Positions 16,023-24,119 of a stretch of 64,000 bases of DNA are shown here, piece after piece (position 1 is the stretch's first letter; each line of letters begins with the position of its first letter). Position numbers and translations under genes: made by a program. Below the pieces are notes generated by a model, which was not told the DNA's origin, did no database searches, and was given only the letters and a program-made list of their open reading frames with translations. Source of the DNA: SZUA-36 sp963774415 (lineage in GTDB: Bacteria; Pseudomonadota; Gammaproteobacteria; Xanthomonadales; SZUA-36); NCBI GenBank assembly GCA_963774415.1, contig CAVZEU010000007.1, positions 226,107 to 290,106 on the forward strand. The letters are read 5' to 3'.

Positions 16023-16760
16023 TCAGTGCCTGGCGCCGAGTTCGTTTTGCGCAAAATTGAGTTCCGCCGCATCTTTTCGGCCCTTTTCCTCGAGCCGCAA
16101 CAGGAACTTCATGAAAGACGCCTTGGCGGGTGCAATCAAGCCCCAGAACCTGACCGGGTTGTCCAGCACGAAATATTCATTTTCCAATACCAGCAAGGGC
16201 TGCAGGCCGGCCGAGGGCTGTCCGAACAGTCTTTGCAGCACGTGCTGCTGCCTGTCCATCGCGGCCCCGGGAAGGCCGTGGTGCGAATTGAGCGCACAGA
16301 CCTCGTAAATCGCCCGTGAATAAACGCCGCAGAGTATGTTGCCCAGTTCCGCCAGCAGTTCCATCATCTGCGCGCTCGTCTCCGCGTGCTTGCCCGCCGC
16401 GATCGGGACCGGCGCATTGTCGGTGCCGGCGGCATTGGCGCTGCCGTTGCCGCGACCGGCGCCGAAGTAGCTTTCCAGCACCGGCCTCAGCAGCCTGCCG
16501 AGATAGTCGAAATCCTCCGCGCGCATCAGCACCAGCACCCGGCCCTCGATCTCGCCTTCAAGGCTGCACTTCGCCGTATACAGCGTACCGCTGCCCAGCG
16601 GCTTGAGGATTTCATTGTCGAGCGCCGTGATCAGCTGAATCCTGGAGTCCGAACTGCTGATATTGAGCGAAAAGACATTCTCCAGCGACCTTAGCGTGCC
16701 GTCGGTAACATGCAGCATCAAGCGCTCCAGCGACGAGATTTGCGTTTCGGTCAGACGCAT
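16023..16760 (-). CDS. CheC-like chemotaxis phosphatase
   Basis: A 245-residue protein. Residues about 130-145 contain 'LLAELGNILCGVYSRAIYEV', matching the CheC/CheX/FliY active-site helix pattern E-x-x-N...A. Such proteins dephosphorylate CheY-P. Only one active helix is seen, while full CheC has two. It lies 45 bases downstream of a CheY-like gene, and a two-gene operon is likely. No other chemotaxis or flagellar gene is near, so the pair may serve another output such as pilus motility; that is inference. Confidence 0.7.
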   Translation of the reverse strand: MRLTETQISSLERLMLHVTDGTLRSLENVFSLNISSSDSRIQLITALDNEILKPLGSGTLYTAKCSLEGEIEGRVLVLMRAEDFDYLGRLLRPVLESYFGAGRGNGSANAAGTDNAPVPIAAGKHAETSAQMMELLAELGNILCGVYSRAIYEVCALNSHHGLPGAAMDRQQHVLQRLFGQPSAGLQPLLVLENEYFVLDNPVRFWGLIAPAKASFMKFLLRLEEKGRKDAAELNFAQNELGARH

Positions 16761-16805
16761 GCAATAAGCCGCTACGGCGCGGGGGAAAAGCGATCGGGGC
16801 GCGGG

Positions 16806-17168
16806 TCAGGCATCGATCACTCGTTCGAGTACTTTGCCGAAATCCTGCTGGGTATTGAATTTTGGAACAAATTCCTTGGCCCCGGCTTCGATCACCCTGT
16901 CTGCGATAGCGTGATCACCCGACCCCGAAATGACGACGACCCTCGCATCCGGGTCGAATTCGATGATTTCCTTCAGAACCTGTTCCCCGCTTTTGCCTGC
17001 CATCAGGTGATCGAGTGTCACCAGGTCCGGGTGCAGCGACTGGTACAGTTCCAGCGCCCGCGAACCGTTTTCCGCAAGCCCTACAACTTCATGTCCCAGG
17101 CCCTCGAATATCGATTCGAGCCGCCGCCGCGCGAAAGCGGAATCATCTACGATCAGTATCCTGCTCAT
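16806..17168 (-). CDS. CheY-like single-domain response regulator
   Basis: A 120-residue receiver domain: acidic pair D8-D9 in 'ILIVDDSAFARR', phospho-acceptor D53 in 'LVTLDHLM', conserved Ser81 in 'VVVISGSG' and Lys103 in 'EFVPKF'. There is no output domain, so it acts by protein binding like CheY. ATG 17168 has AGGGG nine bases upstream. The partner phosphatase gene follows. The unusual His after the acceptor Asp (usually Met or Val-x-Met) is noted. Confidence 0.9.
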   Translation of the reverse strand: MSRILIVDDSAFARRRLESIFEGLGHEVVGLAENGSRALELYQSLHPDLVTLDHLMAGKSGEQVLKEIIEFDPDARVVVISGSGDHAIADRVIEAGAKEFVPKFNTQQDFGKVLERVIDA

Positions 17169-17436
17169 TCCCCATTTCCCCTGTCGAACCCCGGCCCCCA
17201 GGGCGGCGTCGCAACCACGCTGAGTCAAGCCAAACCGCCTGCACGCAAGCAGCGGGCCGGTGTTGCGAGAGACTTACAGAACTCCCTTCAGGTAAACCAT
17301 TCTAGCGCAATTATGGTTCAAATCATCCTGTCAGAACTGACAGTCGGCGCGCTCGGGCGCCGGCAGCGGCCAATAGGGGCTGCCAACCTGCACGGCATGC
17401 TTCCGCGCGCAGCGGCCATTCTCATACCACCAAGCT

Positions 17437-18201
17437 CTACTTTCCAAACACGCGCTGCAGCAACTTCGTGGTTCGCTTCAACGGATCCCGGCGGATGGCC
17501 GCCTCCTCCTGCGCAAGGTAATGGAATATTCCGTCCATCCCTTCCCGCACGACGTAATCGCCCAGGTCGGCCTCGACTTTCGGCACCAACGGCAGCGCGT
17601 TGTAACGTGCCATCGCGTTCTCATAGGTCTTCGCCGCACCGGAATCGGCCAGCCCCTGCTCCACGGCAGGTTTCATTTCCAGCGCCAGTTGATCTGACAT
17701 CTTTTCACGAAAATACTGCGTGGCCGCATCGTCCGGGCCCTGGTAAATGCCCATGACGTCTTCGAGCGTCATCTCATCGATGGCCGCGAGGAATAACCGC
17801 TGTGCCTTTGGCGTCGCGATTTCGGCCGCGCGGTTGAGCCTGGCTTCGAGATCGGTCATCTCCGAGTCCATGCCGACCTTGGCCAATACGCCTTTGACCT
17901 TTTCCAGCTTGCCGGGCAACGGTATATGAATCTGCGGGTCCAGCGCGAATCCACCGGCCACGCCGAGTTGCTCCACCACCCGCTGCGTACCGACCCTGAG
18001 TGCTTCTTTCAGGCCGCTGCCAATTTCGGCGGGTCCGGGAGATTGCTCGGTCACCTGCCCGCCGGCGACTTTTTCCCGCAGTTTATCCAGCCAGCCGCCC
18101 GCTTGCGCATCCGCGCCGAAAGACGCCAGTGTCAAAACCAGCAGCGCCATGCAAAACCGGGCGGAACATGGTCTTGTCTTCAGGCCCGACCAGTTCGACA
18201 C
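17437..18201 (-). CDS. DUF4197 secreted protein
   Basis: A 254-residue helical protein matching the DUF4197 pattern: 'GLKEALRVGTQRVVEQLG', 'IHIPLPGKL', 'DLEARLNRAAE', and the C-terminal half 'FREKMSDQL'. It has an N-terminal signal ending near 'FGADAQA'. GTG 18201 is chosen because AGGA lies eight bases upstream and it supplies the basic n-region; an ATG at 18150 lies inside the hydrophobic stretch. Function of the family is unknown. It is divergent from the AsmA-like gene, with 129 bases between. Confidence 0.75.
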   Translation of the reverse strand: MSNWSGLKTRPCSARFCMALLVLTLASFGADAQAGGWLDKLREKVAGGQVTEQSPGPAEIGSGLKEALRVGTQRVVEQLGVAGGFALDPQIHIPLPGKLEKVKGVLAKVGMDSEMTDLEARLNRAAEIATPKAQRLFLAAIDEMTLEDVMGIYQGPDDAATQYFREKMSDQLALEMKPAVEQGLADSGAAKTYENAMARYNALPLVPKVEADLGDYVVREGMDGIFHYLAQEEAAIRRDPLKRTTKLLQRVFGK

Positions 18202-18330
18202 GATCACGATCCTGTTACCATCGCGATATTTCCCCAAGCCCCCCGTCACTTGGTACTATGGTACAGACCGTCGTAACCGGTCAACCGGAATCATGCATAC
18301 GTTGAGCATTATTGAAAGGAGTGGCAGGCC

Positions 18331-20307
18331 GTGAAGAGAATGATCAAGTGGTTACTGACGGTACTCGGCGTCGTCGTGCTCCTGCTCGCGGTCACCGCTC
18401 TCGTACTGCCGCGGTTGATCGACCCGAATGATTACAAGCAGGAAATCAGCGGGGCGGTGCATTCGCGAACCGGGCGTAACCTGGAGATTGCAGGCGATAT
18501 CAAGTGGAGCGTGTTTCCGTGGATCGGACTCGATCTCAGCGACATCAGCCTTTCCAACCCACCTGGCTTCGGCGATCAGCCCATGCTCACGGCCGGCAAC
18601 ATGTCGATCTCGCTCAAGTTGTTGCCGTTGTTTCACGGGGCGCTCGAATTCGGCCGCATCGAACTCAGCGACCTGTCCGCCCACCTCAGGCGCAATGCAC
18701 AGGGGATCACGAATTGGGACGATCTCGTAGCCGCTTCGTCCCAGACGGCGCAGACGCCGTCAGCGAAACCCGGAACGGCGCACCCCTTCAAGCTTGCCGC
18801 GCTCGATATCAGCGATGCGAATATCACGTGGGACGATGCCGGCGATATCACGATGCTGAAGGATCTATCGGTTGAGACCTCCGGGATCGGGAGCGGCCGC
18901 CCCTTCGACCTCGACGGCGGCTTCTCCGTCAATCTTGACCAACCGGCGCTCGCCGGCAAGGTGGCCTTCGCCGGCCGCATCGTGCAGTCCGCGGGCGGCA
19001 AGCACTTCGATGTCAATAACCTGAAGATGACATTCAAGGGCAGCCAGGGCACCGGTGCCGAGGCGCTCAAGCTGGACCTGGGCGTCGACGCCGATGCAGC
19101 CATAGACCTCGGCGCTGAGCAGGTGGCCTTGAACGACCTGCGCCTGAAACTGGGCAGCGCCAACGGTACGGGAAGTCTTAATTTCGAGAACTTCAGCAAG
19201 CCGAAACTGGGATTTGACCTCGAACTGGACCAACTGAACCTCGATGATTACATGACCCAGGGCCAAAGCAGCGGTGGCGACAGCACGGCGCCCATCGTGG
19301 CGGTACCCGCAATCAGGATGGCGGGGAAACTGCAGGTTGGGCAACTGACACTCGCCGGTCTCAAGGCCACGCAAGTGCAACTGGCCATCAACAGCGACGG
19401 CAAGCGCCTCAGTATCGACCCGGTCAACGCCCGGGTCTACGGCGGCACACTGACGGCCAAAGCGAGTATCGACAGCCGGGGCGGCCATCCCGCGCTGACC
19501 ACCAGCCAGCAATTGAAGGGCGTACAGGCCGGTGACCTGCTGCAGGACCTGGCAGGTACCGCCAGGCTGACCGGACTCGGCGACTTCAACATGAACATGG
19601 ATACCGACCTGAGCAATACACGCAGCGCCCGCGAAGCCCTTGCCGGGCACTTTGACCTGGAGGTGCACGACGGCGCTATCAACGGTATCGACATCACCGA
19701 TACGCTGCGTAAAGCCAACGCCTTGCTGGGTCGGCAAACGGTCACGGCCAGCGCCACCGAAGCAGGCAAGAAAACGCCGTTCAGCCGCCTGTCAATGACC
19801 GCCACGATCAAACGGGGTGTCGTCAGCAGCGATGACCTGGTGCTGAGTTCGCCGTTGATGCGCATGACCGGCAAGGGGCAAGTCGACCTCGTCAACGAGA
19901 CCATCGACTACCAGCTCGCACCGACACTCGAGGGCAGTGCCGTGGATCAGTTGGGACCACAGCTCGACCAGCTGCGGGGCAAACCGATCCCGCTCAAGTT
20001 CAGCGGCAGCCTCTATCAGCCCAAGATCAAGGTCGACATCGCCGCCGCCATCGGCGATACGCAAAAAGCGAAGATCAAGGCCAAGAAGAAAGCGCTCGAG
20101 AAAAAAGTACTTGGCAAACTGCTGGGCGAAAAAGACAGCGGGGAAGCCGGAGACGGCGGACAGGACCAGGAAAATCAGCCGCAGGAAAACGGTGGCGACG
20201 AGGAGCAAAGCAAGACCTCCGCCGAGGACCTGCTGAAAGGCCTGCTCGGCTCCAAGCGCAAAAAGGACGGACAGGAGCAGCCCACGGACGACGGCTCCGG
20301 CTCCTGA
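18331..20307 (+). CDS. AsmA-family envelope protein
   Basis: A 658-residue protein with an N-terminal membrane helix (about residues 5-25) and the AsmA start 'DPNDYKQEISGAVHSRTGRNLEI', then a long beta-rich periplasmic region and a conserved C-terminal domain ('LADLSNTRSAREALAGHFDLEVHDGAINGIDI'-like, then 'DYQLAPTLEG'). AsmA-like proteins form bridge-like grooves for phospholipid movement across the periplasm. The tail after about residue 590 is Lys- then Glu/Gln-rich and looks disordered. GTG 18331 has AGGAG ten bases upstream. Confidence 0.88.
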   Translation: MKRMIKWLLTVLGVVVLLLAVTALVLPRLIDPNDYKQEISGAVHSRTGRNLEIAGDIKWSVFPWIGLDLSDISLSNPPGFGDQPMLTAGNMSISLKLLPLFHGALEFGRIELSDLSAHLRRNAQGITNWDDLVAASSQTAQTPSAKPGTAHPFKLAALDISDANITWDDAGDITMLKDLSVETSGIGSGRPFDLDGGFSVNLDQPALAGKVAFAGRIVQSAGGKHFDVNNLKMTFKGSQGTGAEALKLDLGVDADAAIDLGAEQVALNDLRLKLGSANGTGSLNFENFSKPKLGFDLELDQLNLDDYMTQGQSSGGDSTAPIVAVPAIRMAGKLQVGQLTLAGLKATQVQLAINSDGKRLSIDPVNARVYGGTLTAKASIDSRGGHPALTTSQQLKGVQAGDLLQDLAGTARLTGLGDFNMNMDTDLSNTRSAREALAGHFDLEVHDGAINGIDITDTLRKANALLGRQTVTASATEAGKKTPFSRLSMTATIKRGVVSSDDLVLSSPLMRMTGKGQVDLVNETIDYQLAPTLEGSAVDQLGPQLDQLRGKPIPLKFSGSLYQPKIKVDIAAAIGDTQKAKIKAKKKALEKKVLGKLLGEKDSGEAGDGGQDQENQPQENGGDEEQSKTSAEDLLKGLLGSKRKKDGQEQPTDDGSGS

Positions 20308-20309
20308 AC

Positions 20310-20325
20310 CCGCGCAATTGCGCGG
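20310..20325. repeat. 16-bp perfect palindrome after the AsmA-like gene
   Basis: CCGCGCAATTGCGCGG lies two bases after the stop codon. It may end or protect the transcript; no T-tract follows. Confidence 0.4.
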
Positions 20326-20448
20326 CCGAGCCCTCCTGCTCACGGCGGGCCGGATGACATCCATTCATGTTCTGGGATAACATCTTTTTGCCCGGTGGGT
20401 CAGGCGCCGGGCAAATTGCGATGGAAATCTGCAAAAAGGGAGAGCACC

Positions 20449-20850
20449 ATGGGTATGATGTCAGAGTTCAAGAAATTCGCCATGCGCGGCAACGTGGTGG
20501 ACATGGCCGTCGGCATCGTGATCGGCGCGGCTTTCGGTAAAATCGTGTCTTCGTTCGTCAAGGATGTTTTGATGCCGCCGATCGGCATGCTCGTTGGCGG
20601 CGTCAAGTTTTCCGACCTGTCGGTCACGTTGAGAGCCGCGTCAGAACAGGCAGCCGCGGTCACGCTCAACTACGGCACGTTCATACAATCCGTTATTGAC
20701 TTTTTGATCATCGCGTTTGCCATTTTCATGGTGGTCAGAGTGATGAACAAGCTGAAGAAAAAGGAGGAGGAAGCACCCGCCGAACCGCCCGCGCCATCGG
20801 CCGAAGTCCAGTTGCTGACGGAAATCCGCGACGCCCTGAAAAACCGCTGA
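20449..20850 (+). CDS. mscL: Large-conductance mechanosensitive channel
   Basis: A 133-residue protein with the MscL N-terminal helix and first membrane segment ('SEFKKFAMRGNVVDMAVGIVIGAAFGKIVSS'-type pattern split over TM1), the second membrane segment near 'IDFLIIAFAIFMVVRVMN', and the charged C-terminal helix 'LTEIRDAL'. It opens under membrane tension to release solutes. GGGAG lies seven bases before ATG 20449. Length is normal. It is a single-gene unit. Confidence 0.96.
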   Translation: MGMMSEFKKFAMRGNVVDMAVGIVIGAAFGKIVSSFVKDVLMPPIGMLVGGVKFSDLSVTLRAASEQAAAVTLNYGTFIQSVIDFLIIAFAIFMVVRVMNKLKKKEEEAPAEPPAPSAEVQLLTEIRDALKNR

Positions 20851-20976
20851 AGGGCGGTTGTCACGGAGCGGGAGGCGATCCCGCGCGCAAGACCGGAAGG
20901 GGTTGCCTGAACGGCATATTGTCAGGCGCCGCCCCGGTCGCCGCATGACCGTCTTTTGTCGGAGGCGAAAGCACCC

Positions 20977-22047
20977 ATGAAGCAGAGACACTCCGCCAGG
21001 CTCGCCCTTGTCCTGCTCGGCGGCTGGCTGGCCGCGGTCTCGTCAGCGGCCGCGGACAGCGGCAAGCCCGCCAGGCTGTTTGCAAGAGCCGACAGCGGCG
21101 AATGGAACATCACGCTCAGCGGGCCGTGGCGGGAAATTCGCAGACACGTCAAAAAAGATGCCCGCTACCCCGCCCGGCTCACCTACCCGGGTGCAGGCGG
21201 GGCGTTGCAGACGATTTCAGTGGAAGTCTCGCCGCGGGGACTCACACGGCGCCTGGAGGTATGCGATTTCCCGCCGCTCAAGGTCCATTTCAACAAGCAG
21301 GAAACAAAAAACACCCCGTGGCGCGGCAACGGTTCTTTGAAGCTCGTCACCTATTGTAAAACCAACCGGAAGTACTCGCAGTACTACGTCAAGGAATTCC
21401 TGGCCTATCGGATATACAACCTGATCACGCCATTCAGTTTCCGCGTCCAACCCTTGCTGGTCGAGTACGTGGACGACGAGAAAAAATCCAGCACCCTGAC
21501 GCGTTTCGGTTTCATGATCGAAGACATCGACGACCTGGCCCGGCGCCTTGACCTGAAAAGCCTGCGCATCGGCAGGGTTGCGGTGAAACAACTGGACCCG
21601 CTTGAGACCGCGCGCTTTGCGCTGTTTCAGTACATGATCAGCAACCTCGACTGGTCCGCCCTCAGCGGGCCCGATCCGAACCGCTGTTGCCATAACTCGA
21701 GACTGATCGGCAAGCGCGAAACGGCCGTACCAAAATATGCCATACCGTACGATTTCGATTTCAGCGGCCTGGTCAACGCGCCCTACGCGGGGCCGCCGGA
21801 GGGTATCCGGGTCAGGAATGTGCGGCAGAGGCTTTACCGGGGCTTTTGCGCCGACAATGACAGACTGCCGCGGGCCGTTGCCGACTTCAACGAGAAAAAA
21901 CCGGCCATCATGGCCCTGTTCAATGACAATCCACACCTGGACAAACGGGATCGCGAAGGCGCCGTCAGCTATTTGCAGGCGTTCTACGAGATCATCAACG
22001 ACCCGGACCAGTTCGAAAGCCAAATCACTGGCAACTGCCGGGGATAG
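20977..22047 (+). CDS. Secreted protein of unknown function, possibly kinase-like
   Basis: A 356-residue protein with a signal peptide ending near 'VSSAAA'. I do not recognise a named family. The middle holds 'FALFQYMISNLDWS', then 'CCHNSRLI', and about 20 residues later 'YAIPYDFDFSGLVNAPYA'. The order N-x-D, H-N, D-F-D resembles the catalytic and metal-binding loops of atypical kinases such as CotH and HipA, but this is only a pattern. Start ATG 20977 has GGAGG eleven bases upstream. Its last 23 bases overlap the end of the convergent phosphatase gene. Confidence 0.6.
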   Translation: MKQRHSARLALVLLGGWLAAVSSAAADSGKPARLFARADSGEWNITLSGPWREIRRHVKKDARYPARLTYPGAGGALQTISVEVSPRGLTRRLEVCDFPPLKVHFNKQETKNTPWRGNGSLKLVTYCKTNRKYSQYYVKEFLAYRIYNLITPFSFRVQPLLVEYVDDEKKSSTLTRFGFMIEDIDDLARRLDLKSLRIGRVAVKQLDPLETARFALFQYMISNLDWSALSGPDPNRCCHNSRLIGKRETAVPKYAIPYDFDFSGLVNAPYAGPPEGIRVRNVRQRLYRGFCADNDRLPRAVADFNEKKPAIMALFNDNPHLDKRDREGAVSYLQAFYEIINDPDQFESQITGNCRG

Positions 22048-23266
22048 GCTGCGGAGCGGGTGCCGCGGCGGGGGCGGCGCCCTGCGCGGCAGGTGACGGT
22101 TCCGACCCGCCTCCCTGGGGCTCACCCGCCGGTATTTTTTCTGCCGCCGGCGGTGCCCGCATGCGCTCGAGCCGCTGCCGCAAGAGGGCGTTGTCCGGCC
22201 GCAATGCGATCACCGCCTCGAGGTACGCCTCCCGGCCTGCATCGGCGCCCGGGATCGGGACGCTCTGGTCACCGTAAATCGCCACAGGGCCGGCCGCGGT
22301 CAGTTCCAGCGCCGCCGTATTGGCTCCGTAATAGGCCGAAATGCCGGGGTCATTGACGATGACGCGCCCGCCGAAACGCGGCCAGACGACGCCGCCGGTG
22401 GGCGTATGGCCCACGACGATGCGCTTGACGCCGTAGCGTTTCAGGATGTTTTGCAGCGTCTCGGTGTTGACCGCATTTTCTTTTTCCAACGCCAGGCCCC
22501 GGTACCAGAGCGGCCCCCGTTCGTCGTCGACGATCGAGTCCACACCCGGCTTGTAATTTTGCAGCGCCTCGAGGACCTGCGCGGTCAGCGACTGCAGTGA
22601 ATCCTTGCAGTACCCGGCGCTGATACCGCCATGCACGAACAGCGTATCGTTGATCCGGATGGCGACCTGGTGGCCAAGCACCCACTTGCCGTATTCGCCG
22701 CCCGGCGACCAGGCCTGGCGAAATTCCACCCAGCCGAGCGGAACGCGCTCGAGCCATTTCTCGTGGTAGGCGTCGAGGTCGAGGTTTGCGAACGCCTCGC
22801 TTTCGTTGCTGCGCATCCACTCGAGCTGGCGTTGCCATTGCAGTTCCTGCAAGCGCCGGGAGTTGCGGCTGGTGTAGGACTTGAAATCGGCGGCGCTGAC
22901 GTACCGCAGGTCACCGGTCATGTCCATGGCCTCGTGGTTGCCGATCAGCAGGTGTACGTAGCCGCCCTGTTTCCCGGCGCGCCTGGCCAGCTTTTGCAGG
23001 CTCTTGATGATTTTCTGACTGTCCGGACCGCGATCGGTGACATCACCGGTCTGCACCAGGTGCGTATCGCCCCCGGTCCACCTGCCGCGCTTGTCCATCA
23101 GCCCCGCCGAGCGCATGACCTTCAAATACTGGTCGTAATCGCCGTGCAGGTCGCCAACCGCGACGATCCGCTCGATGCCGCTCCAATGGTAATCGTCTTG
23201 GCGGACGGCCTTGGCGTTAACCGACACCGGCAGCAGCAGCACAAGCCACAGCGCGATTCGTTGCAT
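22025..23266 (-). CDS. Secreted PPP-family metallophosphatase (Shewanella-like)
   Basis: A 413-residue protein with a signal peptide (to about 'SVNA') and the metal-binding motifs of PPP phosphatases in order: GDLHGD, GDVTDRGP, GNHE, then 'HGG' and 'VVGHTPT'. The spacing and the long insertion after GNHE fit the Shewanella-like group, which contains periplasmic phosphatases. The last 70 residues are Pro/Ala/Gly-rich and probably disordered, with a TPR-like stretch just before. It is followed in the operon direction by nothing and preceded 26 bases away by the DUF4956 gene. Confidence 0.85.
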   Translation of the reverse strand: MQRIALWLVLLLPVSVNAKAVRQDDYHWSGIERIVAVGDLHGDYDQYLKVMRSAGLMDKRGRWTGGDTHLVQTGDVTDRGPDSQKIIKSLQKLARRAGKQGGYVHLLIGNHEAMDMTGDLRYVSAADFKSYTSRNSRRLQELQWQRQLEWMRSNESEAFANLDLDAYHEKWLERVPLGWVEFRQAWSPGGEYGKWVLGHQVAIRINDTLFVHGGISAGYCKDSLQSLTAQVLEALQNYKPGVDSIVDDERGPLWYRGLALEKENAVNTETLQNILKRYGVKRIVVGHTPTGGVVWPRFGGRVIVNDPGISAYYGANTAALELTAAGPVAIYGDQSVPIPGADAGREAYLEAVIALRPDNALLRQRLERMRAPPAAEKIPAGEPQGGGSEPSPAAQGAAPAAAPAPQPIPGSCQ

Positions 23267-23292
23267 CAAGCGCACGTCACGGCCGCACCAGT

Positions 23293-23952
23293 TCATTCAA
23301 AAACACCCCGGTCCTTTTCCTGCGCTTTTTGGCGCTCCAGTTCGCGCGGACTGTGGCGCATGTAATGCTTGGCATCCTCGTTCCCGCCGTAATTGATCTC
23401 CCACAGGATCAGGAAGGTGTAATTGAAAATGGCGGTCATCACGGCGGCAATGGTCAGCATGCCGACACCGCAGCAAAGACCGACGCCGACCGCCATGAAG
23501 ATAAACAGCGAATCGGCCGTGCTTTTCAGCGCGTAACGGTAGCGTACGCCAGCCACGACACCGGCGAGGCTGAACGCCATGGCCAGGGAATTGTGCACGA
23601 TCAGGACGATGCCGGTCACCGCGATGGGCAGGATCAGCATGGTTTCCAAAAGCGACTGGTCCATCTTGGATTTGCTGCGAATCGCCATGTAGGTCCACGA
23701 AACCGGCACCATCAGCACGACAGCCCCGAGGATGGCGGCCAGCAACCAGACAAAGCCGCCCAGTTGACCGGTGACGTTCGAGGCGTGGATTACGATTCCG
23801 CCGACTTCGTTGGGGCCGGTCTCCTGGCCAATCAACTGATCGACGACGCCCAGCGGCAGGTAGCGGTGCAGGTCCGGCACCCAGCGGTAGCCGGCCCAGA
23901 CCAGCAGGGCCAATAGACCGTAAAAAACATTGAGTCTCAAAAACAACCGCAT
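23293..23952 (-). CDS. DUF4956 membrane protein
   Basis: A 219-residue membrane protein with about four to five helices and the DUF4956 core 'SLLETMLILPIAVTGIVLIVHNSLAMAFSLAGVVAGVRYRYALKSTADS' seen in segments (for example 'LAGVVAGVRYR' and 'FIFMAVGVGLCCGVG'). Function unknown; related proteins sometimes accompany CotH and polyphosphate-polymerase genes, which is of interest next to the secreted protein at 20977-22047. It shares a strand with the phosphatase and is divergent from the aminopeptidase. Confidence 0.8.
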   Translation of the reverse strand: MRLFLRLNVFYGLLALLVWAGYRWVPDLHRYLPLGVVDQLIGQETGPNEVGGIVIHASNVTGQLGGFVWLLAAILGAVVLMVPVSWTYMAIRSKSKMDQSLLETMLILPIAVTGIVLIVHNSLAMAFSLAGVVAGVRYRYALKSTADSLFIFMAVGVGLCCGVGMLTIAAVMTAIFNYTFLILWEINYGGNEDAKHYMRHSPRELERQKAQEKDRGVFE

Positions 23953-24119
23953 ACTATGAAACCCGACTCCGGCGTCAGCGGGGCGCTTTTATCCTCCCAT
24001 CCTACGCCATCCGGCGTGGCGTACGCCAGCCATGGGTACAATTGGCCGCAACCATCATGGTTTGACCCGCCGGCCTGAAGGCGTAAACTGCCCGCGTCTT
24101 TTCCCGCACGACAGGAGCG

